DNA of 39,450 bases, taken from CAILZL01 sp050181835. Lineage in GTDB: Bacteria > Pseudomonadota > Gammaproteobacteria > Steroidobacterales > Steroidobacteraceae. Shown piece by piece: positions 25,654 to 33,720 of the stretch. The position numbers were made by a program, and so were the translations under genes. The notes below the pieces were generated by a model that was not told where the DNA came from, did no database searches, and was given only the letters and a program-made list of their open reading frames with translations. The stretch spans positions 1 through 39,450 of the forward strand of contig JBFXCU010000020.1 in assembly GCA_050181835.1 (NCBI GenBank), given 5' to 3'. The first letter of the stretch is position 1, and the number at the start of each line of letters is the position of its first letter.

Positions 25654-26550
25654 TTAGAAATTGAATCCGACTTTGAAGCGGGTTTCATACTTGGTTTTTT
25701 CTACTAAGTGCAAATTAGTGTCTTGCTGCTCTGGATAGGTTTCACCACCGCCTTGCAGTTGCGGTAACCACGTGAGCGTGGCCCACCACTTGGCGCTGCC
25801 ATAGTGCAGGTTAGGGCCAGCTTGTAACGACCAGCGTTCCAGTCCCACTTCAGTCTCATTCTCTTGTACGTACAGCGCTTCCACGCCAGCAAACCAGTTC
25901 GGCGCAAAGCGATAGCTTAGTCCGGTGGCGGCGCCTAGTTCCAGTTCCATTTCAGGGTCGGTGGGCCAGTCAAAATCTTCTGGCAAATCATCGATTTCTG
26001 CACGTACCGCGCGAGTGGCTTCAAAGTGAAGATTACCGACCCAGATCAACTGGCCTTCGAGAAAGTACTTTTGCAGCAGCAATTGTTGCTCAAAGCTGAA
26101 GGTTTTTTTATCCCGCCCTGAATGGGGGTCACGGGTGAGAGAAATCAAGGCGGTACGCAAGGACACACCGAGGGCATCCTTGGCGGGGCTCAGGAAGTTG
26201 TACTTCAATGCAGCCTCGGCGCCAGCAAGGCGAGGGCTGTAGCGATTGTCACCGGGTAAATAACCATCAATGACAAGACCGGCGGTGTTAATGCTCATGC
26301 CCTTGAGTTCGAACGATCCTGCCAATTTGTCAGTAAAACCGTATTCAATCTCCGTACCTAGATCCCAAGCGCTGTACTTGCCTTGGCCCTTATCCTCGCG
26401 CAACGTGGAGTTGACATAGAGTTCCAACGCGCCCTTTGGTAATGGCTCGGCACCTTTGACATAGCCGAACAGATTTTCATCGGCTACTGCACTGGTACTG
26501 GTCAGTGCGACAATGGCCAACATAGGTAAACACGCGTGACGGTACAGCAT
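25654..26550 (-). CDS. Putative outer-membrane beta-barrel protein (DUF6662-like)
   Basis: 298 residues. A signal peptide ends near AVADENLFGYV. The rest alternates polar and hydrophobic residues in many short strands (AWDLGTEIEYGFTDKLAGSF, AALKYNFLSP, LSYRFAPNWFAGVEALYV) and ends in ...ETRFKVGFNF, a terminal Phe typical of barrels assembled by BAM. The mature start DENLFGYVKGAEPLPKGALE resembles a family I recall as DUF6662, function unknown. AGGA lies 8 nt before the ATG. First gene of the Fur-type operon, followed by FMN-binding, apbE and heme-b-like genes. Confidence 0.7.
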   Translation of the reverse strand: MLYRHACLPMLAIVALTSTSAVADENLFGYVKGAEPLPKGALELYVNSTLREDKGQGKYSAWDLGTEIEYGFTDKLAGSFELKGMSINTAGLVIDGYLPGDNRYSPRLAGAEAALKYNFLSPAKDALGVSLRTALISLTRDPHSGRDKKTFSFEQQLLLQKYFLEGQLIWVGNLHFEATRAVRAEIDDLPEDFDWPTDPEMELELGAATGLSYRFAPNWFAGVEALYVQENETEVGLERWSLQAGPNLHYGSAKWWATLTWLPQLQGGGETYPEQQDTNLHLVEKTKYETRFKVGFNF

Positions 26551-26621
26551 AGGGGTTCCTAAATATTCCGCTTGAGTTCTGTGATGTGCCTGCTTACGGC
26601 AGGATGCGTTAAAAATATACT

Positions 26622-26653
26622 AAATGATAATGATTCGTATTTGCTGCTGTCAA
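26622..26653 (-). promoter_or_regulatory. Promoter with overlapping Fur-like box for the flavin/heme operon
   Basis: On the minus strand: -35 TTGACA (26648-26653), 18-nt spacer, -10 TATCAT (26624-26629), about 74 nt before the barrel-protein ATG. The 19-mer at 26626-26644, read on the plus strand as GATAATGATTCGTATTTGC, matches the Fur consensus at 13 of 19 positions, with the left half perfect, and covers the spacer and part of the -10. This is the classic place for Fur repression with iron. A 5-bp hairpin (CCTGC/GCAGG) lies in the leader. Confidence 0.75.
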
Positions 26654-26902
26654 CCACTAAGTTCTTTTGCCCTAGGGGCAGTACGTTGAAACGCCATTGT
26701 CTTCAATCTTGGTGGTGAGGTCGCCTGATTCAGCATAGTGAAATACGAGCGCGGCTTAGTTGCTCGGGTGTTGAGTTGCTATTTGCGGGTTTTGCTGCTG
26801 ATGGGCGCTCGATGTTTTAGCTTGGTTCCAACCGTTTAGTTGTGTAAGCGAAATGTTGGTTCCGGGGGTTGTTGGCTTTTGAGTGGCATAAGTTTCTACT
26901 CA
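26654..26902. other. Intergenic region between asmA and the flavin/heme operon
   Basis: With the promoter segment this makes a 352-nt gap. Between 26654 and the asmA stop at 26903 I find no credible gene, RNA or clear terminator; a small GCCC/GGGC repeat at about 26670-26680 is the only structure. Confidence 0.5.
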
Positions 26903-29086
26903 TCAGCCACCGCCAAATAGGCCTTTCAGCTTGTCCTGAATTTTTTCCTTTGCCTTATCGATGATTTTTTCTTTTTCTTCTTCAATGCGCTGTTTGGCTT
27001 GCTCTTTTACCAGACCCGCTACATCCGGGCGCACCTTGGGGTCGTTGAGGCTGCCAGTGATGCGTACTGGAATGGCCAGTCCACTCAAATCGGCGCTTTG
27101 TTCAGCCAGTTTGTCTTCAGCAGGGATTTTCATCACGGTGGTATTCAGGCGATAGTCAATGGCATCGCTGACCAGACTGACTGTGCCCTGTCCGGTGACT
27201 TTCATATATTGCAATGCTGCGACCAAGTCCTGATTGTTGGCCAAGCCATCTTTGATGGTTACCGAGCCACCCAGGCTGGTGAAAGTGGTGCGTTCCGCGT
27301 CAGTACGTGCTGGCACACTTTGTTGTTTCAACACCGCACGCGCACGACGAATTTCGTACCATAGGTCAAAGCCTTCAATCGCACCATTGCGGGCAGTGAA
27401 ATCCAACGTGCCATTGAGCGACTGTTTCATCGCATTGGTATCAGTGCCAACTGCGGCGAGTTTCATGTTGGCGTTGCCACGTCCTGATATGCGTTTGCTG
27501 TCGAACAATGCTTCCAGCAATGGTGCAAAGTTGATGCCGTCCAGATGTTGCTCCAGATTCAGGCGCGGCTGCTTGCCGCTGGCATCCAGCAGCATATTGC
27601 CTTTGAATTTTCCTTCGTACACGGTGGCTTGTAACGGATCGAGTTGCAGCTTGTTGTTAGCGGCATTGATGCCAACTAGCAACTGACTGAGCGGCATTTT
27701 GCTGACGATGACTCGATTAATGGCCAGCTTGCCACGCAGATTCAAATCGCGAATGGCATCGGCGGGAATTGGCGTGGGTTCGGTACTGGCTGCAGCAGCT
27801 TCTGCTTCTGTTTCGGGTGCCAGGTAACGATCCAGATCGATGTTGTCCACGGCCAGATCAAACCGCAGCGCGGTACTGTCCAGATCCGCAATTCCCGCAC
27901 TGCCGGTCACCGTGGTGTCATCCAGCTTGATAGTCAGTGGCTTTAGTTCAAACGACGATTTATTGGCAACTAGGTTTGCTTGTAGGGTGAACTTCTGAAG
28001 CGTGTTCGCATCGCTAGTGGTGGGTAAACTGATGCCCAGCTTGGGTGCGAATTCGCGCAGTGATACCGGTGCCAAGTTGAGTGAACCGGTAATAGCCGGG
28101 GCATCCATGATCTGCTTGGCCTGCAATTCACCGGAAAGTTTCGCGCCTGCTACGTCTATAGCCAATGTGGTGACTTGCGCCGTCTGTGTGTCGAGGTTGG
28201 CCAGTATGTTGGCCGCCTTGATGCTGATCGGTACACCGCTTTTCGGATAACTTTCGCCACTGAGTGACAGCGTGACTTCTGGTTGTTCTACCGTGTACTC
28301 GCTGGTCTCTGTATTAGCTACGATGCTGTTAGCTTCCAGATTCACTGGCATGCCATCTGGTGAATAGCCCTCACCTTTGAGCGTGAGGGTGAATACGGGT
28401 TGCTGCAGGATATATTGATTGTTGTCGGTATCAGCGGTGATAGTGGCCGCCAACTGCGCATCCAGATGCAGAGCAGCGCCGCGTTGCAGCGTAAAAGATG
28501 AGTCCAGATCAAACGGTTGTCCTGGCTGTAGCTTGCCGGTATTGAAGTTAAAGTTTGTCACAGTAGTCTGCGTGTTAGCGACACGGTCGTCATAGCTCAC
28601 CGAGCCGTTGCGAATGCTGACACTGGCGATACTAGCGTCGAGCTTGCTGGGTGGTTGCTCCGCAGGGGTTGTTGCAGCGTCAGCTTGGTCACCGCCCAGA
28701 TCTGACCAATTGTTGCCATCAGCAGTTTGCACGAGCGCGATCTGCGGCGAATCAAGTTCGACTGCGCCTATTTCAAACTGGCCTTTCAGTAGGGGCCGTA
28801 GCTTTACACCTAGGCGAGCGCCGGCAATGGACACCATCGGGGCGTCGCCAAAGCCTGGCGCATTACCCAGCATTGCCGGGCCAACTTGTACCGCCAGCCA
28901 TGGGAACACCGATAAACTCAGGTCGCCGGTCAGCGTGAAGGTACGCCCGGTCTTGTCCTTGACCAGTGTTTCGATTTCGGTCTTGTAATCATTGGGATCA
29001 AAGAACAGTGCGACCAGCGCGATGCCCACGATCAGCAATGCGATGATGCTGCCAACCAGCCAGCCCGCGATTTTCAGAATACGCAT
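26903..29086 (-). CDS. asmA: AsmA family protein
   Basis: 727 residues from the ATG at 29086 (MRILKIAGWLVGSIIALLIV), which has GGAGAT 7 nt upstream; in-frame ATGs at 29098 and 29113 are less well placed. One N-terminal membrane helix (about 5-27), then the AsmA domain (FFDPNDYKTEIETLVKDKTG, LTGDLSLSVFPWLAVQV) and a very long beta-rich repeat region, ending with GLAIPVRITGSLNDPKVRPD and a Lys/Glu-rich tail (KEKIIDKAKEKIQDKLKGLF). AsmA proteins are repeating-beta-groove lipid-transfer-like proteins at the envelope, linked to phospholipid transport to the outer membrane. The gene is transcribed alone from an extended -10 promoter. Confidence 0.9.
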   Translation of the reverse strand: MRILKIAGWLVGSIIALLIVGIALVALFFDPNDYKTEIETLVKDKTGRTFTLTGDLSLSVFPWLAVQVGPAMLGNAPGFGDAPMVSIAGARLGVKLRPLLKGQFEIGAVELDSPQIALVQTADGNNWSDLGGDQADAATTPAEQPPSKLDASIASVSIRNGSVSYDDRVANTQTTVTNFNFNTGKLQPGQPFDLDSSFTLQRGAALHLDAQLAATITADTDNNQYILQQPVFTLTLKGEGYSPDGMPVNLEANSIVANTETSEYTVEQPEVTLSLSGESYPKSGVPISIKAANILANLDTQTAQVTTLAIDVAGAKLSGELQAKQIMDAPAITGSLNLAPVSLREFAPKLGISLPTTSDANTLQKFTLQANLVANKSSFELKPLTIKLDDTTVTGSAGIADLDSTALRFDLAVDNIDLDRYLAPETEAEAAAASTEPTPIPADAIRDLNLRGKLAINRVIVSKMPLSQLLVGINAANNKLQLDPLQATVYEGKFKGNMLLDASGKQPRLNLEQHLDGINFAPLLEALFDSKRISGRGNANMKLAAVGTDTNAMKQSLNGTLDFTARNGAIEGFDLWYEIRRARAVLKQQSVPARTDAERTTFTSLGGSVTIKDGLANNQDLVAALQYMKVTGQGTVSLVSDAIDYRLNTTVMKIPAEDKLAEQSADLSGLAIPVRITGSLNDPKVRPDVAGLVKEQAKQRIEEEKEKIIDKAKEKIQDKLKGLFGGG

Positions 29087-29140
29087 TGCGATCTCCATGA
29101 TGATGGTGGCCATATGAAAGCGATGACTAATTAGGGGGAG

Positions 29141-29149
29141 ATTCTAGCA
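29141..29149 (-). promoter_or_regulatory. Extended -10 promoter of asmA
   Basis: TGCTAGAAT on the minus strand (-10 TAGAAT at 29141-29146), 54 nt before the chosen asmA start. Same motif as before gyrA and cvpA. Confidence 0.5.
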
Positions 29150-29335
29150 GGGTGGGTCTGTGAGTGATTGAACCGGGCTTATGGCTGTCGGTCGTGCTCA
29201 GGTTTCGTTATGATCGCTACGGTCGCTCAGTGAGCTGTACCGGAGGAAGAGCAACTCCTACGAACTGATGACTCGGCATTTCTAGCGCCGTTCGCGATAC
29301 GATTGGTCTTAAATTTATTGAAATGATCAGAATCA

Positions 29336-30523
29336 GTGAAAAATACAGTCGCTAAAAAAGCTTTGATGAAATCAGTTGATTTTTTCTCTGGGGCGGGGGG
29401 GCTGTCTTGCGGCTTGCAAATGGCGGGGTTCTCACCCTTGCTTGGTTCAGATATTCATCCCGTTTATGCTCAAACCTATGCCAAGAATCACCCGGGCACC
29501 AAAGTTATTACGGAAGATATTAGAAGCTTGTCCGAGCACGATGTTCTGGGTTTAGTTGGACTTAAACCGGGTGAATTGGATTTGGTAGCAGGTGGTCCAC
29601 CTTGCCAAGGGTTTTCGATCAATGCTCCGATTCGAACCCTTGACGACCAAAGAAATCATTTATTCAAAGAATATCTTCGAATCGCTGACATACTAAAACC
29701 AAAAGCTATTCTTATTGAAAATGTTCCAGGGATCGTCTCCCTTGGTCGAGGAACCGTGGTTGAATCTATTTATCGAGAGCTCCACAAAATGGGGTACTCA
29801 GTAGGCCATCGTATTCTTTTTGCGGGTCACTATGGAGTACCGCAAATGCGTTTTAGAACGGTTTTCATCGCTATATATGGAAATGTTGATGTTGAGTTTC
29901 CTGAACCTACTTACGCTGCTGAAGCAGTAGCTAATTTTACCGGCGCAAAGGATCTTTGCCAGAAAATTTATCCTCTATTTGCACAGAGTTTGAAAAATAA
30001 GACGACCGTCTGGGATGCTATTTCTGATCTTCCTGACTTAGTGCTTGGGCAATTGCTTGATGATGTTTCTTATCCAACACCTGCACAATCTGATTATCAA
30101 AGAGAGCTTCGGGAAGGCTCAGACCGTATCTATAATCATGGGTGCGCCAAGCTTGGAAAAGCAAACTTGGATCGGTTGAAATACATACCCCAAGGAGGCA
30201 GCTGGCGCGACATCCCTCATGAGCTATTGCCAGCTGGTTTACAAAGAGCAAGACGTAGCGATCACACCAAACGTTATGGACGACTACACCCCGATGCGCT
30301 TTGTTCGACTGTCTTGACCAAATGTGATCCTCATTGGGGTAGTTTTTTTCATCCCACTCAAGATCGTGCCATTTCTGTTCGTGAAGCCGCCAGAATTCAA
30401 TCGTTTCCAGATCAATATGTCTTTACTGGAAATTTGACCCAGCAGTTTGAGCAAGTGGGCAATGCTGTTCCACCCCTTCTGGCTAAGGCCATTGGGGAAA
30501 AAATTAAGCAACTTATTTCATAG
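29336..30523 (+). CDS. DNA (cytosine-5-)-methyltransferase of a restriction-modification system
   Basis: 395 residues from GTG 29336; an ATG at 29366 (MKSVDFFSGAGG) is equally possible, and neither has a ribosome-binding site. C5-methyltransferase motifs in order: I DFFSGAGGLSCGL, IV GGPPCQGFS with catalytic C90, VI LIENVPG, VIII GVPQMRFRTVF, IX REAARIQSFPD and X QVGNAVPP. The target-recognition region is the stretch of about 190-310. It methylates cytosine within a specific site and so protects it from the adjacent endonuclease, whose gene starts 8 nt later. The pair is more AT-rich than its flanks, with A/T-ending codons, indicating horizontal acquisition. Confidence 0.93.
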   Translation: MKNTVAKKALMKSVDFFSGAGGLSCGLQMAGFSPLLGSDIHPVYAQTYAKNHPGTKVITEDIRSLSEHDVLGLVGLKPGELDLVAGGPPCQGFSINAPIRTLDDQRNHLFKEYLRIADILKPKAILIENVPGIVSLGRGTVVESIYRELHKMGYSVGHRILFAGHYGVPQMRFRTVFIAIYGNVDVEFPEPTYAAEAVANFTGAKDLCQKIYPLFAQSLKNKTTVWDAISDLPDLVLGQLLDDVSYPTPAQSDYQRELREGSDRIYNHGCAKLGKANLDRLKYIPQGGSWRDIPHELLPAGLQRARRSDHTKRYGRLHPDALCSTVLTKCDPHWGSFFHPTQDRAISVREAARIQSFPDQYVFTGNLTQQFEQVGNAVPPLLAKAIGEKIKQLIS

Positions 30524-30531
30524 GCGGGAAT

Positions 30532-31431
30532 GTGGTTAAAAGCACAAGGAGTCTTGTTGAGGTTTTTGGCTTTGCACCCGATGACCACACTGCAACAGCG
30601 CGGAAATTTTGGGATTTGAACGCCTGTCCTTTTATCGGGCGAGCCTGTACAAAGTTTGATCACACAAAAACAATTTGCTACGGAACTTGTTCTGTATCGA
30701 ACAGTGCTCAAGAAGTGGTAATTTGTCCAAATCGTTTGTACGAAAATGACTATGCCAGCATTCGCCAAGTATCTTCGGATGTTTTCGGCGATAAGGTTCG
30801 CATGATGTTTTTCGACGAATTCATCAAGCTGGATGAGAAAATTTCTGATAATGCTGATGTAGTAGTAGCGTTGGGCCAAAACTCTGGCAAAGAAGTTAAT
30901 CTTAGTCAAATGAGTATGGATTGGGTGTTGGCCAGAATTACCAAAGGGGTACTTCAAGAATACATTGGAGTTGAGGTTCAAAGCATCGATATTACAGGTA
31001 ACTATCGTGATGCTTGGTACGCGGCGAAGAACAAGGAGAAAAACATCCCCGCCTCGCAGCATGGGTTGAATTGGGCCAACGTACATAAGCGGCTAATCCC
31101 CCAACTTATTCGGAAGGGGTTGGTGTACTCAAAATCAAAGTTGGTTAAGAAAGGGCTTTATTTCATCGTTCCTGATGCGGTGTATCAGAAGTTTGAAGAC
31201 ATCATCGGCAAAGATATTCCTCAAGTTAGCAAAGCTGCGAAAGATGTGGTTTCAGTGTTTACCTACAAGCTCGGAGAAGTATCATCGAAAGGGCAGAAGC
31301 GTAAGTTGGTTCTTAATCGGATTTTGCGTTTCCAGATGGAAGAGTTTTCTGCTCGATTCATTACAGGGCCAAACCTGCCATCCGGAGACTTTTTGGACGA
31401 TAAGATTAGGGAAATATTGGCAGTTCGATAG
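30532..31431 (+). CDS. NotI-like type II restriction endonuclease
   Basis: 299 residues, start GTG 30532, 8 nt after the methyltransferase stop. The N-terminus carries a cysteine cluster of the NotI kind: ACPFIGRAC (C32, C39), GTCSV (C53) and VICPNRLY (C65), which in NotI binds one metal ion, reported as iron. The nuclease core has MDWVLARI (D130), then YIGVEVQSIDITGNYRDAW, where E148 and Q150 fit the E-x-Q version of the PD-(D/E)xK site, as in NotI. With the methyltransferase partner this supports a restriction function. It is shorter than NotI (383 aa) and the recognition site cannot be read from sequence. Low GC matches the methyltransferase. Confidence 0.8.
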   Translation: MVKSTRSLVEVFGFAPDDHTATARKFWDLNACPFIGRACTKFDHTKTICYGTCSVSNSAQEVVICPNRLYENDYASIRQVSSDVFGDKVRMMFFDEFIKLDEKISDNADVVVALGQNSGKEVNLSQMSMDWVLARITKGVLQEYIGVEVQSIDITGNYRDAWYAAKNKEKNIPASQHGLNWANVHKRLIPQLIRKGLVYSKSKLVKKGLYFIVPDAVYQKFEDIIGKDIPQVSKAAKDVVSVFTYKLGEVSSKGQKRKLVLNRILRFQMEEFSARFITGPNLPSGDFLDDKIREILAVR

Positions 31432-31442
31432 AAATCGATCAC

Positions 31443-32120
31443 TTGCCAAGCGTTTGCGATCTCCGATTGAAGGCCTCGTCTGCGCCGATTCTGTATAGCT
31501 TTCGCCGTTGTCCCTATGCCATGCGGGCGCGGATGGCGCTGGCAGTATCGACGGTAGCCTGTGTCATTCGTGAGGTGTCGCTACGAGACAAGCCCGCCGT
31601 CCTGCTTGCAGCGTCACCGAAAGGGACGGTGCCGGTACTCGTGTTGCAAGATGGTTGCGTGATTGATGAAAGCTTGGACATCATGCACTGGGCGCTTGGG
31701 CAGAACGATCCACAACAGTGGCTGGCTGCTGATGAAACAATGATGGACACCATGATGAGCGTAATCGCCAGTAACGATGGCCCGTTCAAATTCCATCTCG
31801 ACCGGATGAAGTACGCTAATCGTTATCCCGGTTCGCAACCCGCCGAGCATCGTGCTGAAGCAGTCAAATTGCTTGCGCCACTGGAAACGCGGCTGTGCAA
31901 TCACACTTATCTCTTTGGTAGTGCGCCGATGCTGGCAGACATCGCCATCTTTCCGTTCGTGCGGCAATTTGCACACGCCGATGCAGCAGCCTTCGCCGCC
32001 TTGCCGCTGCCGGGTCTTCAGGCGTGGCTGGCGGGATGGGAGTCTTCTGCGTTGTTTCAGTCAGTGATGGCAAAGTACCCGGTGTGGCAACCCGACCATG
32101 AGGATATATGCCTGAAGTGA
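31443..32120 (+). CDS. Glutathione S-transferase-like protein, start uncertain
   Basis: Up to 225 residues. Thioredoxin-fold N-domain with LYSFRRCPYAMRARMAL (CPY motif, glutaredoxin-like), SPKGTVPVL (cis-Pro loop) and IDESLDIMHWAL; helical C-domain ending APMLADIAIFPFVRQFAH. It probably conjugates or reduces with glutathione; the substrate is unknown. There is no ATG: the candidates are TTG 31443 or TTG 31467, the latter giving KASSAPILYSF close to the usual family start. It begins 11 nt after the AT-rich restriction cassette, so its native 5' end may have been removed by that insertion. Overlaps ychJ by 13 nt. Confidence 0.75.
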   Translation: MPSVCDLRLKASSAPILYSFRRCPYAMRARMALAVSTVACVIREVSLRDKPAVLLAASPKGTVPVLVLQDGCVIDESLDIMHWALGQNDPQQWLAADETMMDTMMSVIASNDGPFKFHLDRMKYANRYPGSQPAEHRAEAVKLLAPLETRLCNHTYLFGSAPMLADIAIFPFVRQFAHADAAAFAALPLPGLQAWLAGWESSALFQSVMAKYPVWQPDHEDICLK

Positions 32121-32476
32121 ACGCCGCGCCGCGTTGCCCCTGTGGTTCGAGCATCGAGTACACGGCCTGTTGTGGCCGCTGGCACGCGGGTGAACCGGCA
32201 CCTACCGCCGAGGCGCTGATGCGTTCGCGTTATGCCGCTTTCGTGTTGCAGAACGAGGCCTACTTGCTCGCTACCTGGCAGCCACGCAAGCGACCCGGCT
32301 CGGTGCTGTTCGAGCCCGGTACGAAATGGTTGGGACTCAAGGTGGTTGCAGCGCGGGTAGTCGGTACCGACGCAGCAGAGGTGGAGTTCATTGCGCGGTA
32401 CCGGGTGGGCGGTGGCTCTGCGCAGCGGTTGCATGAGCGCAGCCAATTTCTCACTCGCCTCGCTACGATCACCTAA
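32108..32476 (+). CDS. ychJ: YchJ-family SEC-C motif protein, C-terminus atypical
   Basis: 122 residues. N-terminal SEC-C zinc motif CPCGSSIEYTACCGRWHAGE, then ALMRSRYAAFVLQNEAYLLATW and KWLGLKVV, typical of the YchJ/UPF0225 family. In relatives the protein continues after HERSRF with a conserved GRWYYVDG segment; here it reads HERSQFLTRLATIT and stops, and none of the other frames restores the motif. The end may be a truncation or a local replacement. Function unknown. The stop lies about 90 nt before serC. Confidence 0.8.
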   Translation: MPEVNAAPRCPCGSSIEYTACCGRWHAGEPAPTAEALMRSRYAAFVLQNEAYLLATWQPRKRPGSVLFEPGTKWLGLKVVAARVVGTDAAEVEFIARYRVGGGSAQRLHERSQFLTRLATIT

Positions 32477-32499
32477 GTCCGACAGGCTCCCAGACCGGG

Positions 32500-32528
32500 C
32501 TGAAACCCTGTTGCAAATCCCGTACACT
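32500..32528 (+). promoter_or_regulatory. Possible promoter of serC
   Basis: CTGAAA (32500-32505), 17-nt spacer, TACACT (32523-32528), 40 nt before the serC ATG. Confidence 0.4.
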
Positions 32529-32567
32529 GGCCCGCTCAAATTCCCAGCCAGTCAAGGTGAGTCAGCG

Positions 32568-33650
32568 ATGAAGCGCGTGTTTAATTTTAGTGCCGGTCCG
32601 GCCGTGTTGCCGTTAGAAGTCTTGCAGCAAGCGGCTGCGGAAATGTGTGATTGGCGCGATACCGGCATGTCGGTGATGGAAATGAGTCACCGTGGCAAAG
32701 AGTTCATCTCCATTCATGCGCAGGCAGAGGCTGACCTGCGCGAACTACTGAGCATTCCCGCCAACTACAAAGTGCTGTTCCTGCAGGGTGGGGCGATTGG
32801 ACAGAATGCGATTATTCCCATGAATTTATTGCGCGGTAAAAACAGTGCCGACTACATCAATACCGGTGAGTGGTCGAAGAAATCAATCAAGGAAGCCAGG
32901 AAGTATTGCAGCGTCAATGTGGCAGCAAGCTCGGAAGCGGATGGGTTTACCAGCGTGCCTAAGCGCGATACGTGGAAACTCGATCCGAACGCGGCCTATG
33001 TGCATATTTGTTCGAACGAAACCATTGGTGGCGTGGAATACAACTTCACGCCGGATACAGACGCGGTGCCGTTGGTGGCAGATATGTCTTCCAATATTTT
33101 GTCGAGACCGATTGATGTGTCCAAATATGGTCTGATTTACTGCGGCGCGCAGAAAAACATCGGCCCGGCGGGCTTGACCATCGTCATCGTGCGCGAAGAT
33201 CTGATTGGGCAAGCCTTACCAATCACGCCATCAGCATTTGATTACAAGCAGCAGGCTGATAACGATTCCATGTTTAATACGCCGCCAACGTATGGAGTGT
33301 ATATGGCAGGCTTGGTGTTTCAGTGGATCAAGAAGCAGGGCGGCTTGGTGGCAATGGAAGCCCACAACCGTAAGAAAGCTGCGTTGATTTATGACTACCT
33401 TGCGACCACGTCGTTCTATAGCAATCCGATTGCGCGCGAAGATCGATCATTGATGAATGTGCCCTTCAAATTGCAGAACGATGAACTGAATGAGGCATTT
33501 CTGAAGGGGGCGCAGGCCTTGGGCATGCTGCAGCTGAAAGGGCATCGCTCAGTAGGTGGTATGCGCGCCAGTATTTACAACGCTATGCCTATTGAAGGAG
33601 TGCAGGCGCTGGTGGCATATATGAAGGAATTTGCACAAAAGAACGCCTGA
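32568..33650 (+). CDS. serC: Phosphoserine aminotransferase
   Basis: 360 residues from ATG 32568 (MKRVFNFSAGPAVLP), the standard start with AGGTGA upstream; the longer open frame is not used. SerC transaminates 3-phosphohydroxypyruvate to phosphoserine and also serves pyridoxal phosphate synthesis. PLP lysine K196 in YCGAQKNIGPAGLT. Other signatures are VMEMSHRGKEF, FLQGGAIGQ and the C-terminal GHRSVGGMRASIYNAMP. First gene of serC-serA-pheA-hisC-aroA. Confidence 0.97.
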   Translation: MKRVFNFSAGPAVLPLEVLQQAAAEMCDWRDTGMSVMEMSHRGKEFISIHAQAEADLRELLSIPANYKVLFLQGGAIGQNAIIPMNLLRGKNSADYINTGEWSKKSIKEARKYCSVNVAASSEADGFTSVPKRDTWKLDPNAAYVHICSNETIGGVEYNFTPDTDAVPLVADMSSNILSRPIDVSKYGLIYCGAQKNIGPAGLTIVIVREDLIGQALPITPSAFDYKQQADNDSMFNTPPTYGVYMAGLVFQWIKKQGGLVAMEAHNRKKAALIYDYLATTSFYSNPIAREDRSLMNVPFKLQNDELNEAFLKGAQALGMLQLKGHRSVGGMRASIYNAMPIEGVQALVAYMKEFAQKNA

Positions 33651-33668
33651 TCGAAACCGCTTCTGGAG

Positions 33669-33694
33669 CCCCTTTTTCGTAACCGGGAAAGGGG
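33669..33694 (+). repeat. Inverted repeat between serC and serA
   Basis: CCCCTTT (33669-33675) pairs with AAAGGGG (33688-33694) around a 12-nt loop. No T-run follows, so at most partial termination or RNA stabilisation. Confidence 0.4.
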
Positions 33695-33720
33695 AGTAAA
33701 AGCATCAATAAAGTAACCAC

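Noticed and set aside
30412..31086. A 224-codon open frame antisense to the methyltransferase end and endonuclease start
   Set aside because: It has no recognisable domain and overlaps two well-supported genes; AT-rich DNA here makes chance frames common.
25085..32490. Possible dispersed repeat with TCGCTACG and CAGGCTCC words (near 25090, 29215 and 32460)
   Set aside because: The shared words are short and differently arranged; I could not align a convincing repeat unit.
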